From positions 124,001-188,000 of the forward strand of contig NZ_CVST01000034.1 in assembly GCF_001180225.1 (NCBI RefSeq): 64,000 nt of DNA, read 5' to 3'. Below the pieces are notes generated by a model, which saw nothing but the letters and a program-made list of their open reading frames with translations, had not been told where the DNA came from and ran no database searches. Shown piece by piece: positions 37,493 to 47,937 of this stretch; position 1 is the first letter of the stretch, and the number at the start of each line of letters is the position of its first letter. The position numbers were made by a program, and so were the translations under genes. Source of the DNA: Candidatus Pelagibacter communis. Its GTDB lineage: Bacteria; Pseudomonadota; Alphaproteobacteria; Pelagibacterales; Pelagibacteraceae.

Positions 37493-37503
37493 ATAATTTT
37501 TAT

Positions 37504-39066
37504 TTAATTTACGCTAGCAGCTCTAAATAACGGTTCGTTATTAGGTCTGATAGGAACATTTACGTTACTTTTAGATGCCCAAGAAATTACTTGGTGGTGT
37601 AAAGGAAGATAAGCAATATCATCTTTTACAATTTTCCAAGCTTTAGCAATTGCAGCATTTCTTTTTTCTAAGTCAACTTCACCTTCCATAACTCTTATAG
37701 CTGCATCTACTTCAGCATTACTGAAATTAACTCTATTCCAACTAGCCCCTGTTTCATACAAGTAATGGAATACGTAATGACTGTCTAAAGTTGGAACTCC
37801 CCATCCAAGCATATAAAAATCACCCTGATTATCTTTAAGTTCTTTGAAATGCTTGCTTTTAGTTTGAGCAAATAAGTTAACTTTAACACCTACTTTACCT
37901 AGCATTCCAACAACTGCTGTGCAGATGGCTTCGTCATTTACATACCTGTCGTTAGGACATCTTAATTCAACTTCAAACCCATTAGGATATCCAGCTTCAG
38001 CTAATAATTTTTTAGAGGCTTCTGGATCATATGGTAATCTTTTGTCAAGTTCAGCTGTATAACCGTTTACTCCAGGGAAAGTTATTATTCCCGCAGGTTC
38101 ACTTAGACCTCTCATTACTTTTTTCTTAATGGCTTCAATATCAATTGCTTGATAAAGCGCTTGTCTAACTTCTTTTTTCTTGAAAGGATTATCACCAGTG
38201 TTTCCAGTTCTTAATTTATCTGCTGCTTGATCCATTCCTAAAAAGATTGTTCTCATCTGCGGTGTACTTACAACTTGATGTCCTGAAGAAGAACCAATTC
38301 TTTTTAAATCTTGAACAGGTGCATCAGTCACTAAATCAATCTCACCAGATAGTAAGGCAGCTACTCTTGTTGCAGCATTTTTAATTGGAAGTAACTCAAT
38401 TTGCTTTATGCCATCATCTTCCATATCACCCCACCAATGCTTATTTCTTTTAAACACTGTTTTTGTGTTCGGTTCTCTCAAAGTAATTTTAAATGGACCC
38501 GTTCCCAAAGCATTAGTTGCTGAAAAGGTTTCTTGTCCTGCATCCCAATTCTGAGGAGACATTGCAAAGTTTTTCTCAGACCAAGCTCTAGACATTATAA
38601 AAATGTTAGACAATTGATTTAAAAGTATAGGGTTTGGTTTACTTGTTGTAATTTTAACAGCATATTCCCCAACCGCTTTAACATCAGATATTGTGCTGAT
38701 ATATTCTTTGAAATCAGATGTTCTTTGTTTAGCTCTTAATATACTAAATACAACATCAGCTGATGTCATTTTAGAACCATCAGAAAATTTTACATCTTCT
38801 CTTAAATTAAAGATCCAAGTATTAGGATCTGTAGTTGTCCATTTTCTTGCTAACGCTGGTTCAATTTTCATATCTACTGCTCTTTGAACAAGAGCTTCAT
38901 AAACTTGTCTAGATACTTGAGTAGTTGGACCTTCGTTTTGTGCGTGTGGATCTAGTGTAAGACTGTCTCCTTGCATTGACCATTTGATGGTTTTTGCCCA
39001 TGCTGAAGAAAATCCAAATACTAGAACTAATGATAGTAATATTCTTACTAAATTTTTAGCCTTCAT
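37504..39066 (-). CDS. dppA: Dipeptide/oligopeptide ABC transporter periplasmic binding protein
   Basis: A 520-residue family 5 solute-binding protein. The signal peptide 'MKAKNLVRILLSLVLVFG' ends near 'SSAWA'. Next come 'QGDSLTLDPHAQNEGPT' and 'FNLREDVKFSDGS', typical of SBP_bac_5. Shine-Dalgarno AAGAGG lies upstream of ATG 39066. It is the first gene of a complete dpp operon. Ligand class (peptides or other) cannot be fixed from sequence alone. Confidence 0.94.
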   Translation of the reverse strand: MKAKNLVRILLSLVLVFGFSSAWAKTIKWSMQGDSLTLDPHAQNEGPTTQVSRQVYEALVQRAVDMKIEPALARKWTTTDPNTWIFNLREDVKFSDGSKMTSADVVFSILRAKQRTSDFKEYISTISDVKAVGEYAVKITTSKPNPILLNQLSNIFIMSRAWSEKNFAMSPQNWDAGQETFSATNALGTGPFKITLREPNTKTVFKRNKHWWGDMEDDGIKQIELLPIKNAATRVAALLSGEIDLVTDAPVQDLKRIGSSSGHQVVSTPQMRTIFLGMDQAADKLRTGNTGDNPFKKKEVRQALYQAIDIEAIKKKVMRGLSEPAGIITFPGVNGYTAELDKRLPYDPEASKKLLAEAGYPNGFEVELRCPNDRYVNDEAICTAVVGMLGKVGVKVNLFAQTKSKHFKELKDNQGDFYMLGWGVPTLDSHYVFHYLYETGASWNRVNFSNAEVDAAIRVMEGEVDLEKRNAAIAKAWKIVKDDIAYLPLHHQVISWASKSNVNVPIRPNNEPLFRAASVN

Positions 39067-39097
39067 AATTAACCTCTTTTTTAAATTTATAAAAAAA

Positions 39098-39103
39098 ATT
39101 ATA
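39098..39103 (-). promoter_or_regulatory. Possible -10 element for the dppA operon
   Basis: A consensus TATAAT on the - strand lies 31 bases upstream of the dppA ATG. The matching -35 region is weak (TGTAAT at 17 bases). The 81-base gap between ilvC and dppA shows no terminator for ilvC. Confidence 0.35.
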
Positions 39104-39147
39104 AGTGAAAAAAAAAGATTATTACAGATATAAAATTCTATTAATAA

Positions 39148-40173
<1,026 letters not shown>

Positions 40174-40187
40174 TTATCTCCTATTAA

Positions 40188-40736
40188 TTAGTTAAAAATT
40201 TTTGCACCTCTTGTCATTGCAACAGCCCCTGTTCTTGAAGTGCTTATAAGTCCCAAGGGTTTTAATTTTTTGTTCATTTTATCAATCTCTCGTCTAAGTG
40301 CTGTTATTTGAATAACTGCAGATGATTTTGTTTCATCCAATACTACTGGGTTAAATTTTTTACAAGCATTTAAACATTTTTCAATTTTATTTTTTTTACC
40401 TACAATTTTAAATAAAGCCATCTCTTTAAAAATCACGTCTTTATCGTCTCTTTTAAATTCAGCAACTTTGTGTACAGGAACTAATTTGGTTAATTGCAGT
40501 CTAATCTGGTCAATTACTTGTGGTGTTCCAGTTGTTACAATTGTTATTCTGGATATGTTTTTGATAGCATCAATTTCTGCTACCGCCAAAGACTCAATAT
40601 TATAACCTCTGCCAGAAAAAAGACCAACCACTCTTGCAAGAACACCCGCTTCATTATCTACCCAAACTACAAAAATATAAGTATCTGATTTTTGTTTTAT
40701 AGATGGAGAGCTATAAGCTGACTTTGATTTTGGCAT
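40188..40736 (-). CDS. ilvN: Acetolactate synthase small (regulatory) subunit
   Basis: A 182-residue ACT-domain subunit that confers valine feedback on IlvB. 'VDNEAGVLARVVGLFSGRGYNIESLAV' is the ACT core with ligand-binding glycines. About 20 residues of basic/serine-rich sequence precede it. Lies 5 bases after ilvB and 17 before ilvC. Confidence 0.95.
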   Translation of the reverse strand: MPKSKSAYSSPSIKQKSDTYIFVVWVDNEAGVLARVVGLFSGRGYNIESLAVAEIDAIKNISRITIVTTGTPQVIDQIRLQLTKLVPVHKVAEFKRDDKDVIFKEMALFKIVGKKNKIEKCLNACKKFNPVVLDETKSSAVIQITALRREIDKMNKKLKPLGLISTSRTGAVAMTRGAKIFN

Positions 40737-40741
40737 TTTGA

Positions 40742-42508
40742 TTAAACTAAGGCTTTGCCTTTTCCTTTTATTTTATTCTCTTCTTGATCATTTGGTCCTA
40801 AGATCATTTGATTATGAGGTTTACCTGAAGGTATCATTGGAAAACAGTTTTCATTTGGATCCACATGACAATCAAAAATAACAGGACCATTATGGTCAAC
40901 CATTTCTTGAATTTTTTCATCCAGCTCTAATGGATTATCAGCCTTAATTCCTTTACAGCCATAAGCATCAGCCATTTTCATAAAATCTGGTAATGCTTCT
41001 GAATAACTTTCAGAATAATTCTTTTCATGAAGCAGCTCTTGCCACTGTCTTACCATTCCCATGTACTGGTTGTTCAAAATAAATATTTTTATTGGCAAAT
41101 TATATTGAACAGCCGTGGACATCTCTTGCATTGTCATTAAAACTGAGGCTTCTCCAGCAATATCAATAACTAATTTTTCTGGATGAGCTACTTGAACTCC
41201 AACAGCTGCTGGTAATCCATAACCCATAGTTCCTAATCCACCTGAAGTCATCCATCTATTGGGTTTGTTAAATTTATAATGTTGAGCAGCCCACATTTGA
41301 TGCTGACCTACTTCTGTTGTTACATAAGTATCTTTATTTTTTGTTAACTCATAAAGTCTTTGAACAGCATGCTGAGGTTTTATGCTATCTTCACTGTTAA
41401 TGAAATTTAAAGAGTCTTTACTTCTCCATTTTTGAATTTGTTCCCACCATTTTGCAATATTTGGTTTATTTGATTTACCATTACCATTTTTCTTTTTAAC
41501 AATTGTTTTGTTTACTTTATCAATTACTTTCGTTACATCACCTACGATTGCAAGATCTACTTTAATAATTTTATTAATTGATGATGGATCAATATCAATA
41601 TGAACTTTTTTTGAATTAGGAGAGAACTCATCAATTTTTCCAGTAATACGGTCATCAAATCTTGCACCAATATTAATTAATAAATCACAGTCATGCATTG
41701 CATTGTTTGCTTCATATGTTCCATGCATTCCTAACATTCCTAAAAATTGATTATCATCTCCTGGATAAGCACCTAAACCTTGCAAAGTTGAAGTAATTGG
41801 AAATCCAGTTAGTTCAACAAATTTTCTAAGAGCCTCACTTGCTTTTGGTCCTGAATTAATTACGCCTCCACCACTATAAATTATTGGCTTCTTTGTTTTA
41901 CTAATTAAATTAATTAATTGGTCAATTTCATCAGTTGAAAACTTATTGTGAGATTTGCCATTTAAACTTTTTTCTTTTTTTGGTTTTTTATATTTTGCTT
42001 TTGCAAATTGAATATCTTTTGGAATATCAATTAATACTGGGCCAGGTCTTCCAGTTGTTGCAACTTTAAATGCTTCATGCATAACATCTGAAAGTTCATT
42101 AATATCTTTTACTAACCAGTTATGCTTTGTACATGGTCTTGTTATTCCTGTTGTATCACATTCTTGAAATGCATCAGTACCAATCAGGTGTGTTGGAACT
42201 TGACCCGAAATACAGACCATTGGGACTGAGTCCATGTATGCGTCAGTTAAAGCAGTAACTACATTGGTTGCACCTGGGCCTGATGTAACTAGAACAACAC
42301 CAGGTTTTCCTGATGATCTCGCATAACCTTCTGCTGCATGACCTGCACCTTGCTCGTGTCTTACAAGAATATGTTTAATAGATGGATGGTTTTTTAACTC
42401 ATCATATATTGGCAGTACAGCACCACCAGGATAACCAAAGATATGATTTACCTTTTGGTCTTCAAGACACTTAAATACGATTTCAGCTCCAGTTAATAAT
42501 TTTGGCAT
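40742..42508 (-). CDS. ilvB: Acetolactate synthase large (catalytic) subunit
   Basis: A 588-residue ThDP enzyme forming acetolactate or acetohydroxybutyrate. 'HEQGAGHAAEGYARS' holds the catalytic glutamate. 'GEASVLMTMQEMSTAVQYNLP' to 'NNQYMGMVRQWQ' is the ThDP/Mg site, with GEA in place of the common GDG. No Shine-Dalgarno precedes ATG 42508, and a promoter-like pair lies so close that the message may be nearly leaderless. Distinct from the Xsc-like paralogue at 2.2-4.0 kb. Confidence 0.96.
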   Translation of the reverse strand: MPKLLTGAEIVFKCLEDQKVNHIFGYPGGAVLPIYDELKNHPSIKHILVRHEQGAGHAAEGYARSSGKPGVVLVTSGPGATNVVTALTDAYMDSVPMVCISGQVPTHLIGTDAFQECDTTGITRPCTKHNWLVKDINELSDVMHEAFKVATTGRPGPVLIDIPKDIQFAKAKYKKPKKEKSLNGKSHNKFSTDEIDQLINLISKTKKPIIYSGGGVINSGPKASEALRKFVELTGFPITSTLQGLGAYPGDDNQFLGMLGMHGTYEANNAMHDCDLLINIGARFDDRITGKIDEFSPNSKKVHIDIDPSSINKIIKVDLAIVGDVTKVIDKVNKTIVKKKNGNGKSNKPNIAKWWEQIQKWRSKDSLNFINSEDSIKPQHAVQRLYELTKNKDTYVTTEVGQHQMWAAQHYKFNKPNRWMTSGGLGTMGYGLPAAVGVQVAHPEKLVIDIAGEASVLMTMQEMSTAVQYNLPIKIFILNNQYMGMVRQWQELLHEKNYSESYSEALPDFMKMADAYGCKGIKADNPLELDEKIQEMVDHNGPVIFDCHVDPNENCFPMIPSGKPHNQMILGPNDQEENKIKGKGKALV

Positions 42509-42515
42509 TTCGCAA

Positions 42516-42544
42516 TCTAGCTGAAGTTGTGCTAATTGGTCAAG
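42516..42544 (-). promoter_or_regulatory. Putative ilvB promoter, close to the start codon
   Basis: On the - strand TTGACC (42539-42544) and CTAGAT (42516-42521) are 17 bases apart. The expected transcription start would fall at or beside the ilvB ATG (42508). The -35 match is good, the -10 is only moderate. No attenuator-like structure is seen in the gap. Confidence 0.35.
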
Positions 42545-42560
42545 GTTAAGTATGGAAAAA

Positions 42561-43469
42561 TTAAATTTTTTTTAAAAAATTATTAATCTCAGATGGCTTG
42601 AGTTTAACCCAATCACTCATGTTTCCTCGAGCCCATGTGCTTTGTCTTTTAGCGTATTGTCTAGTTTTTATTGATATTTTTTCTTTGATTTCATCAATTT
42701 TTTTTTCTTTTGCTAAATATTCCTGAATTTCATTTATTCCAATTGCTTTGTATGCAGTCATATGCGCATTAATTTTTAGTTTTAGAAATCTTTTAACCTC
42801 ATTAACAGCACCCATTTTAATCATTTTACCAGTTCTTTGATGAATTCTTTCAACCAACTCATCACGTGGATAATCAATATAAAATTTGACAAAATCCTCC
42901 TCTAAATAATTTGATTTAGTATTTTTAAACCATTCATGAAGAGACTTCTTTGTAAACTTTTTAACTTCAAAAGCTCTTATTGATCTTTGGGTATCTGTTG
43001 GATTAATTTTATTTTTTGATAGAGGATCTAGTTTTAATAATTGCTTATAAAATTTATTTTGGCCAATTTTTTTATTTAAATTTCGAATTCGATTTCTAAA
43101 CCTTACTGGAATATTTGGAATTTGAACCAAACCATCAGTCAATGCTTTAAAATAAAGTCCAGTACCTCCAACAAGAATTGGAATTTTTTTTCTATTTTTA
43201 ACTTCAATTATTTTTTTATTTGCAATTTTAAGCCAATCACCGGTTGAAAAACTTTTCTTTGCATCTTGGAAACCATATAGATGATGTTTTATTGATTGAT
43301 AATTTTTTGGACTAGGTCTTGCAGACAAAATTTTAAGTTGCTTATAAACTTGCATACTATCAGCATTAATAATTTCCCCTTTAATTTTTTTTGCAAGTTT
43401 AATTGCAAAACTTGATTTTCCAGATGCAGTGGGTCCTGAAATTAAAATTATCTTGGATTTTAAATCCAT
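42561..43469 (-). CDS. miaA: tRNA dimethylallyltransferase
   Basis: A 302-residue enzyme adding a dimethylallyl group to A37 of tRNAs that read UNN codons. The P-loop 'GPTASGKSS' is at about residues 9-17; 'INADSMQVYK' and 'LVGGTGLYF' follow, and 'RQYAKRQSTWAR' lies near the C-terminus. Length normal. Starts 2 bases after the degP stop and precedes ilvB. It uses dimethylallyl diphosphate, the product of the isoprenoid pathway whose genes are at 55.9-61.4 kb. Confidence 0.96.
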   Translation of the reverse strand: MDLKSKIILISGPTASGKSSFAIKLAKKIKGEIINADSMQVYKQLKILSARPSPKNYQSIKHHLYGFQDAKKSFSTGDWLKIANKKIIEVKNRKKIPILVGGTGLYFKALTDGLVQIPNIPVRFRNRIRNLNKKIGQNKFYKQLLKLDPLSKNKINPTDTQRSIRAFEVKKFTKKSLHEWFKNTKSNYLEEDFVKFYIDYPRDELVERIHQRTGKMIKMGAVNEVKRFLKLKINAHMTAYKAIGINEIQEYLAKEKKIDEIKEKISIKTRQYAKRQSTWARGNMSDWVKLKPSEINNFLKKI

Positions 43470-43471
43470 TA

Positions 43472-44887
43472 CTAATCTAATTTAACACCAATATATCTTC
43501 GTTGATTTTGATTGTTATAAATCGCAATTAAAATAGTTTTTTGATTTGAGTTTATTGCTTTTTGAGTGATATCTCTTAAATCATCTGCTGATTTTATTTT
43601 TTTCTTCTGAGCTTCAATAATAATACTATTAATCTCAATTGAGTTTACTAAAGGACTGTTGTTAGCCATATTAGTAATTACTAATCCTGTGGTTTGGTTT
43701 GGTAATTTACGGTTTTTTATATCCTCTTTAGTTAAAGGTCTTACTGATATTCTTAAATTCTCAATAATTTCATCTAAATTATTTTCATCTTTTTTTGGAT
43801 TTTCACTTACTTTAAAATCATCAGAGGTTTCTAATCTTCCTAACAAAACCTTTTTAGTTATTTCTTTTTTATTTCTCCAAATTTTTACATCTACATTTTT
43901 TCCAACTTCTGTTCTTGCAACAATTGCTGGTAACTCTTTCATTTGCTTAATCTCAACTCCATTAAACTCCAAAATAATATCTCCAGCCTGAATTCCTGCT
44001 TTTTCAGAGGGACTATTTTCAGCAACGCTTGCAACTAAAGCACCTCTTGGTTTATCTAGATCTTCAACTTCAGCAATTTCTTTTGTTACATCTTGAATTC
44101 TTACACCTAACCAACCTCTTTTTGTTTCGCCAAACTCTATAAGTTGTTTGATTACTTGTTGAGCGCTGTTTGATGGAATTGAAAATCCTATACCAATAGA
44201 ACCATTTCTTCCCAAGATGGCTGTATTAATTCCAATTACATTTCCTTCCATGTCAAATAAAGGTCCACCTGAATTTCCTGAATTTATTGATGCATCTGTT
44301 TGAATAAAATCTTCATATCTTGATAACCCAATAGATCTGTTCCTTGCTGAAATAATTCCAGCAGTTACTGTTCCTCCAAGACCAAATGGATTTCCAATTG
44401 CTAAAACCCAATCACCAATTCTTGCTTTATCTGAGTCTCCAAAGCCAACTGGTTTAAATTTATCTTCTGTATCTAATTGTAACACTGCTATATCCATTAA
44501 AGGATCAGCACCAAGCACTTTTGCTTTATATTCTTGGTCTCCGTTAACTCTAACTATAATATCATCAGCATCCTGAATCACGTGATTATTTGTAACTACT
44601 ACCCCCTTCTCATCAATAATAAATCCAGAACCCAAAGCTGCTGATTTTCTCTCTTGAGGAGTTCCAAATTCTTTAAACATATCTTCAAATGGAGAGCCTG
44701 GAGGGAATTGAAATGGAAAAGAATTATTATTTGTAACTACAGTGGTTGATGTAGAAATATTTACTACAGAGGGCATCAATTTTTCTGCAAGATCTGCAAA
44801 TGATTCTGGAACAGGCCTAGAGTTTGATTGTAATGAAAAACTTAGAGAAAATATAATTGTTAAAACAATAAATTTTAATTTTTTCAT
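43472..44887 (-). CDS. degP: Periplasmic serine endopeptidase of the Do (DegP/DegQ) family
   Basis: A 471-residue periplasmic protease/chaperone. An N-terminal signal peptide (about residues 1-20, 'MKKLKFIVLTIIFSLSFS') is followed by the protease domain with the triad H102, D132 and S206 ('GNSGGP'). Two PDZ domains follow: the first holds 'LGVRIQDV' and the second 'TGLVITNMANNSP'. It follows hflK, hflC and DUF2065, the classical envelope quality-control arrangement. Confidence 0.95.
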   Translation of the reverse strand: MKKLKFIVLTIIFSLSFSLQSNSRPVPESFADLAEKLMPSVVNISTSTTVVTNNNSFPFQFPPGSPFEDMFKEFGTPQERKSAALGSGFIIDEKGVVVTNNHVIQDADDIIVRVNGDQEYKAKVLGADPLMDIAVLQLDTEDKFKPVGFGDSDKARIGDWVLAIGNPFGLGGTVTAGIISARNRSIGLSRYEDFIQTDASINSGNSGGPLFDMEGNVIGINTAILGRNGSIGIGFSIPSNSAQQVIKQLIEFGETKRGWLGVRIQDVTKEIAEVEDLDKPRGALVASVAENSPSEKAGIQAGDIILEFNGVEIKQMKELPAIVARTEVGKNVDVKIWRNKKEITKKVLLGRLETSDDFKVSENPKKDENNLDEIIENLRISVRPLTKEDIKNRKLPNQTTGLVITNMANNSPLVNSIEINSIIIEAQKKKIKSADDLRDITQKAINSNQKTILIAIYNNQNQRRYIGVKLD

Positions 44888-44888
44888 A

Positions 44889-45074
44889 TTAACTTTTAAT
44901 AAAATAAATAATCACAAAACCTATAACTGCAAAAATAAGTCCTCCTGATCTTAGTTGACTATCTTTAACAAGTTCAAGTTTTTTAAGCATACTTTTCATT
45001 TTTGCTGGAAATAAGGCATATAAAATTCCCTCTATAAATAAAAAAAGACCAAAAGCTATGACTAGCTCATTCAT
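44889..45074 (-). CDS. DUF2065 small membrane protein
   Basis: A 61-residue protein with two hydrophobic segments and a central basic loop ('ALFPAKMKSMLKKLE'). It matches DUF2065 (PF09838) in size and in its usual position just after hflC. Function is not established; the conserved neighbourhood points to the HflKC/FtsH membrane quality-control system. The 1-base gap to degP suggests coupled translation. Confidence 0.85.
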   Translation of the reverse strand: MNELVIAFGLFLFIEGILYALFPAKMKSMLKKLELVKDSQLRSGGLIFAVIGFVIIYFIKS

Positions 45075-45081
45075 CTAAAAA

Positions 45082-45954
45082 CTATTGTTTAATATCAGGA
45101 TTTATATTTCCAAAAAATTTGAAAAATTCACTATCAGGAGACAAGATCATTGATGTTTCTCCTGCATTAAATGCCTTACCATAAGCTTGCATAGATCTAT
45201 AAAAAGCAAAAAATTCAGGATCTTTTCCAAAAGCTTCAGCGAAAATTTTGTTTCTTTCTCCATCACCTTCTCCTTTCATAATTTCAGATTTTTTTTGAGC
45301 ATCTGCTAGTATCACGGTTACTTCTTTGTCAGCAGTCGAAGTAATTGTTACTGCCATCTCAGCACCTTTTGCTCTAAATTCCTTTGCTTCTCTTTCCCTC
45401 TCAGTCTGCATTCTTCTATAAATTGCATCACTGTTTGCCGTAGGAAGATCAGCTCTTTTTATTCTTACATCTACAATATTTATTCCAAAATTTTGCGCTT
45501 CATTATTAACTCCATCTTTAATCAAAGACATTTGTTTTGATCTATCTTGTGATAGCAAAGTTTGTAATTCTTCTTGACCCAAAACATTTCTAATTCTTGA
45601 GTTTATAATCGTAGATAATCTTGATCTTGCAACCCTTTCGTCTCCAACAGAAATATAAAATTTCAAAGGATCAACTATTTGAAATCTCGCAAAAGCATCA
45701 ACAATTAATCTTTTTTGGTCAGATGCAATTACTTCCTCGGGCGGGGTATCTAAATTTAAAATCCTTTTATCTAAATAAACAACGTTTTGAATAAATGGAA
45801 TCTTAAAGTTTAAGCCAGGTTTCATTATAATTCTTTTTGGGTCACCAAATTGAAGAATTATCGCTTGATTAACTTCTTTGACTATAATTACTGATAGGAA
45901 CGCTACAACACCAATTAAAATTAATATTCCAGCTACTATTTTTCCAGCTTTCAT
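45082..45954 (-). CDS. hflC: HflC, modulator of FtsH protease
   Basis: A 290-residue SPFH/band 7 protein anchored by an N-terminal span (about residues 5-27). 'GDPKRIIMKPGLNFKIPF' and 'RRMQTEREREAKEFRAKGAE' are conserved HflC sequence, the latter within a long charged helix. With HflK it forms the membrane cage that encloses FtsH. Starts 0 bases after the hflK stop. Confidence 0.95.
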   Translation of the reverse strand: MKAGKIVAGILILIGVVAFLSVIIVKEVNQAIILQFGDPKRIIMKPGLNFKIPFIQNVVYLDKRILNLDTPPEEVIASDQKRLIVDAFARFQIVDPLKFYISVGDERVARSRLSTIINSRIRNVLGQEELQTLLSQDRSKQMSLIKDGVNNEAQNFGINIVDVRIKRADLPTANSDAIYRRMQTEREREAKEFRAKGAEMAVTITSTADKEVTVILADAQKKSEIMKGEGDGERNKIFAEAFGKDPEFFAFYRSMQAYGKAFNAGETSMILSPDSEFFKFFGNINPDIKQ

Positions 45955-47061
45955 TTAATTTGTCTCTTTCTTTTTAAGCTCTGGCAATGGTAGATATGGC
46001 ACCACACCTGAACCAGACTCTTTATCTATGATAATTTTATTTATATCTGCTAAAACCGTTTCCATTGTCTCTAAAAACATTCTTTCTTGAGTCACTTGTT
46101 TTGCTTTAGCATACTCATTGTAAATTGCTAAAAATCTACTAGCTTCACCTTCAGCTTTAGCAACAACTTCTTTTTTATAAGCTTCTGCAGCTTGTAAAAT
46201 TTTCTGAGCTTCCCCTCTTGCTCTTGGGATCACATCGTTTGCATAAGCTTCGGCTTCGTTTTTAGATCTTTCCATATCTGCTCTTGCAGCTTGAACATCT
46301 CTAAATGCATCAATAACTTGATCTGGTGGGTCAGCTTTTTGTGTTTGAACTTGTGTAATTTGAATTCCACTCTCATAATCATCTAAAATGCTTTGAATAA
46401 TTTCTTGAGTTTCAATCTCAATGCTTGATCTACCTTCTGTTAATATTGGTTGAATATCACTTTTAGCAATTACTTCTCTCATTGCTGTTTCTGCTGCTGC
46501 TTTAACAGTTCCTACAGGATCCTGAATTTTAAATAAAAAATTTCCAGCATCTTTGATAACCCAAAATACTGAAAAATCGATATTTACAATGTTTTCATCA
46601 CCAGTAAGCATTAAACTTTCTTGAGGAACATCTGCAACTCCTCCACCTGTAGAAAAACCACTATCTCTTTCAGACCTAAATCCAATATCGATTCTATTTA
46701 CTTTAGTTACTTTTGGAGTTTGAACAGTCTCAACTGGAAAAGGAATATGATAGTTCAATCCAGGTTGAGTAGTTTTAACAAATTTTCCAAATCTAAGAAC
46801 AACTCCTTGTTCATCAGGTAATACTCTATAAAGCCCACTTGCAAGCCATACAAAGGCTAAGACCAATAAAATTAATCCAATAGACTTTCCACCTGAAGAT
46901 TTTCCACCAGGTAAAAACTTTCTTATTTTATCTTGAAACTCTCTTATGATTTCATCTACGTTTGGTGGTGTTGGTCCTCTTCCTGAACCATTGCCTCCGC
47001 TACCACCTCCTGGAGGTGTTCCCCATGGGCTTCCGCCTCTGCCTCTGAAATCATCTGACAT
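45955..47061 (-). CDS. hflK: HflK, modulator of FtsH protease
   Basis: A 368-residue SPFH protein. The N-terminal tail is glycine/proline-rich ('GSPWGTPPGGGSGG'), then a membrane span near residues 63-80, and 'GVVLRFGKFVKTTQPGLNYHIPFP' starts the band 7 domain. 'SRFLAIYNEYAKAKQVTQERM' is the conserved late helix. Diverges from mrp with only 51 bases between the two starts. Confidence 0.95.
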   Translation of the reverse strand: MSDDFRGRGGSPWGTPPGGGSGGNGSGRGPTPPNVDEIIREFQDKIRKFLPGGKSSGGKSIGLILLVLAFVWLASGLYRVLPDEQGVVLRFGKFVKTTQPGLNYHIPFPVETVQTPKVTKVNRIDIGFRSERDSGFSTGGGVADVPQESLMLTGDENIVNIDFSVFWVIKDAGNFLFKIQDPVGTVKAAAETAMREVIAKSDIQPILTEGRSSIEIETQEIIQSILDDYESGIQITQVQTQKADPPDQVIDAFRDVQAARADMERSKNEAEAYANDVIPRARGEAQKILQAAEAYKKEVVAKAEGEASRFLAIYNEYAKAKQVTQERMFLETMETVLADINKIIIDKESGSGVVPYLPLPELKKKETN

Positions 47062-47112
47062 ATGACAAAGTATATAGTGTCTTTATCGCAAAAAACAAGT
47101 AAGGATAGTTTT

Positions 47113-47937
47113 ATGTCAGATAAAAAGACAGAACTAAGTGACGCAATGAAAAAGAAGGTTGAGCCTAGAGTTTTTACAAAAAATCCAATTTTAGGAACTA
47201 AGTTTACTATTGCAATCTCGAGTGCAAAAGGTGGTGTAGGTAAATCTACATTTGCAACGAATCTTGCATTGGCATTAAAAAAAGTTGAATGCAAAGTTGG
47301 ATTGTTAGATGCTGATATTTATGGCCCTTCAATTCCAAAAATGTTTGATATTAATGAAAAGCCAAAAAGTGACGGTCAAAAATTAGATCCTATAACAAAA
47401 TATGACATTCAATGTATGTCAATTGGATTTTTAGCAGATCAACAAACTCCGATGATTTGGCGTGGTCCAATGGTGACGAGTGCAATTAAAACTTTTACTC
47501 AGAAGGTTAATTGGAAAGATTTAGATTTTATAATTGTTGATATGCCTCCAGGAACTGGTGACACTCAATTAACTTTTTCACAAGAAATTAAAATGGATGG
47601 TGCAATAATTGTATCAACTCCACAAGAAGTTGCTCTTTTGGATGTAAAAAGAGGAATTAAAATGTTTGATAAACTTGGAGTTAAAATTTTAGGTTTAGTT
47701 GACAACATGAGTTTTTTTGTTGGGGATGACGGAAAGAAGTACAAGATATTTGGAGAAGGTGGAGTAAAAAAAACAGCAGAAGAATTTCAAAAAGATTTTT
47801 TAGGAGAAATACCAATTAATCCTGAAGTTGGAAATTCTGGTGATCAAGGAAAACCAATAGTCGAGTCAGACCCAGACCATCAAATTTCAAAAATATATCT
47901 AGATTTTGCTGAAAAGATTAAATCAATTTATCTTTAA
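47113..47937 (+). CDS. mrp: Mrp/ApbC-type P-loop iron-sulfur carrier protein
   Basis: A 274-residue P-loop ATPase of the Mrp/NBP35 family, which delivers Fe-S clusters. The deviant Walker A '[10 protein letters not shown]' is at about 38-46, with '[11 protein letters not shown]' and '[10 protein letters not shown]' after it. The N-terminal MIP18-like domain of longer Mrp proteins is absent. The cluster-binding CxxC normally found after 'VDNMS' is replaced by '[10 protein letters not shown]', with no cysteine. Start ATG 47113 is taken for its AAGGA 7 bases upstream rather than an in-frame ATG at the hflK boundary. Confidence 0.92.
   Translation: MSDKKTELSDAMKKKVEPRVFTKNPILGTKFTIAISSAKGGVGKSTFATNLALALKKVECKVGLLDADIYGPSIPKMFDINEKPKSDGQKLDPITKYDIQCMSIGFLADQQTPMIWRGPMVTSAIKTFTQKVNWKDLDFIIVDMPPGTGDTQLTFSQEIKMDGAIIVSTPQEVALLDVKRGIKMFDKLGVKILGLVDNMSFFVGDDGKKYKIFGEGGVKKTAEEFQKDFLGEIPINPEVGNSGDQGKPIVESDPDHQISKIYLDFAEKIKSIYL

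Noticed and set aside
47062..47112. Upstream start for mrp at the hflK boundary
   Set aside because: ATG 47113 has AAGGA 7 bases upstream, and the extra 17 residues show no family similarity.
46956..47294. 112-codon - strand frame across the hflK/mrp junction
   Set aside because: Antisense to two solid genes, with composition typical of a shadow frame and no recognisable domain.
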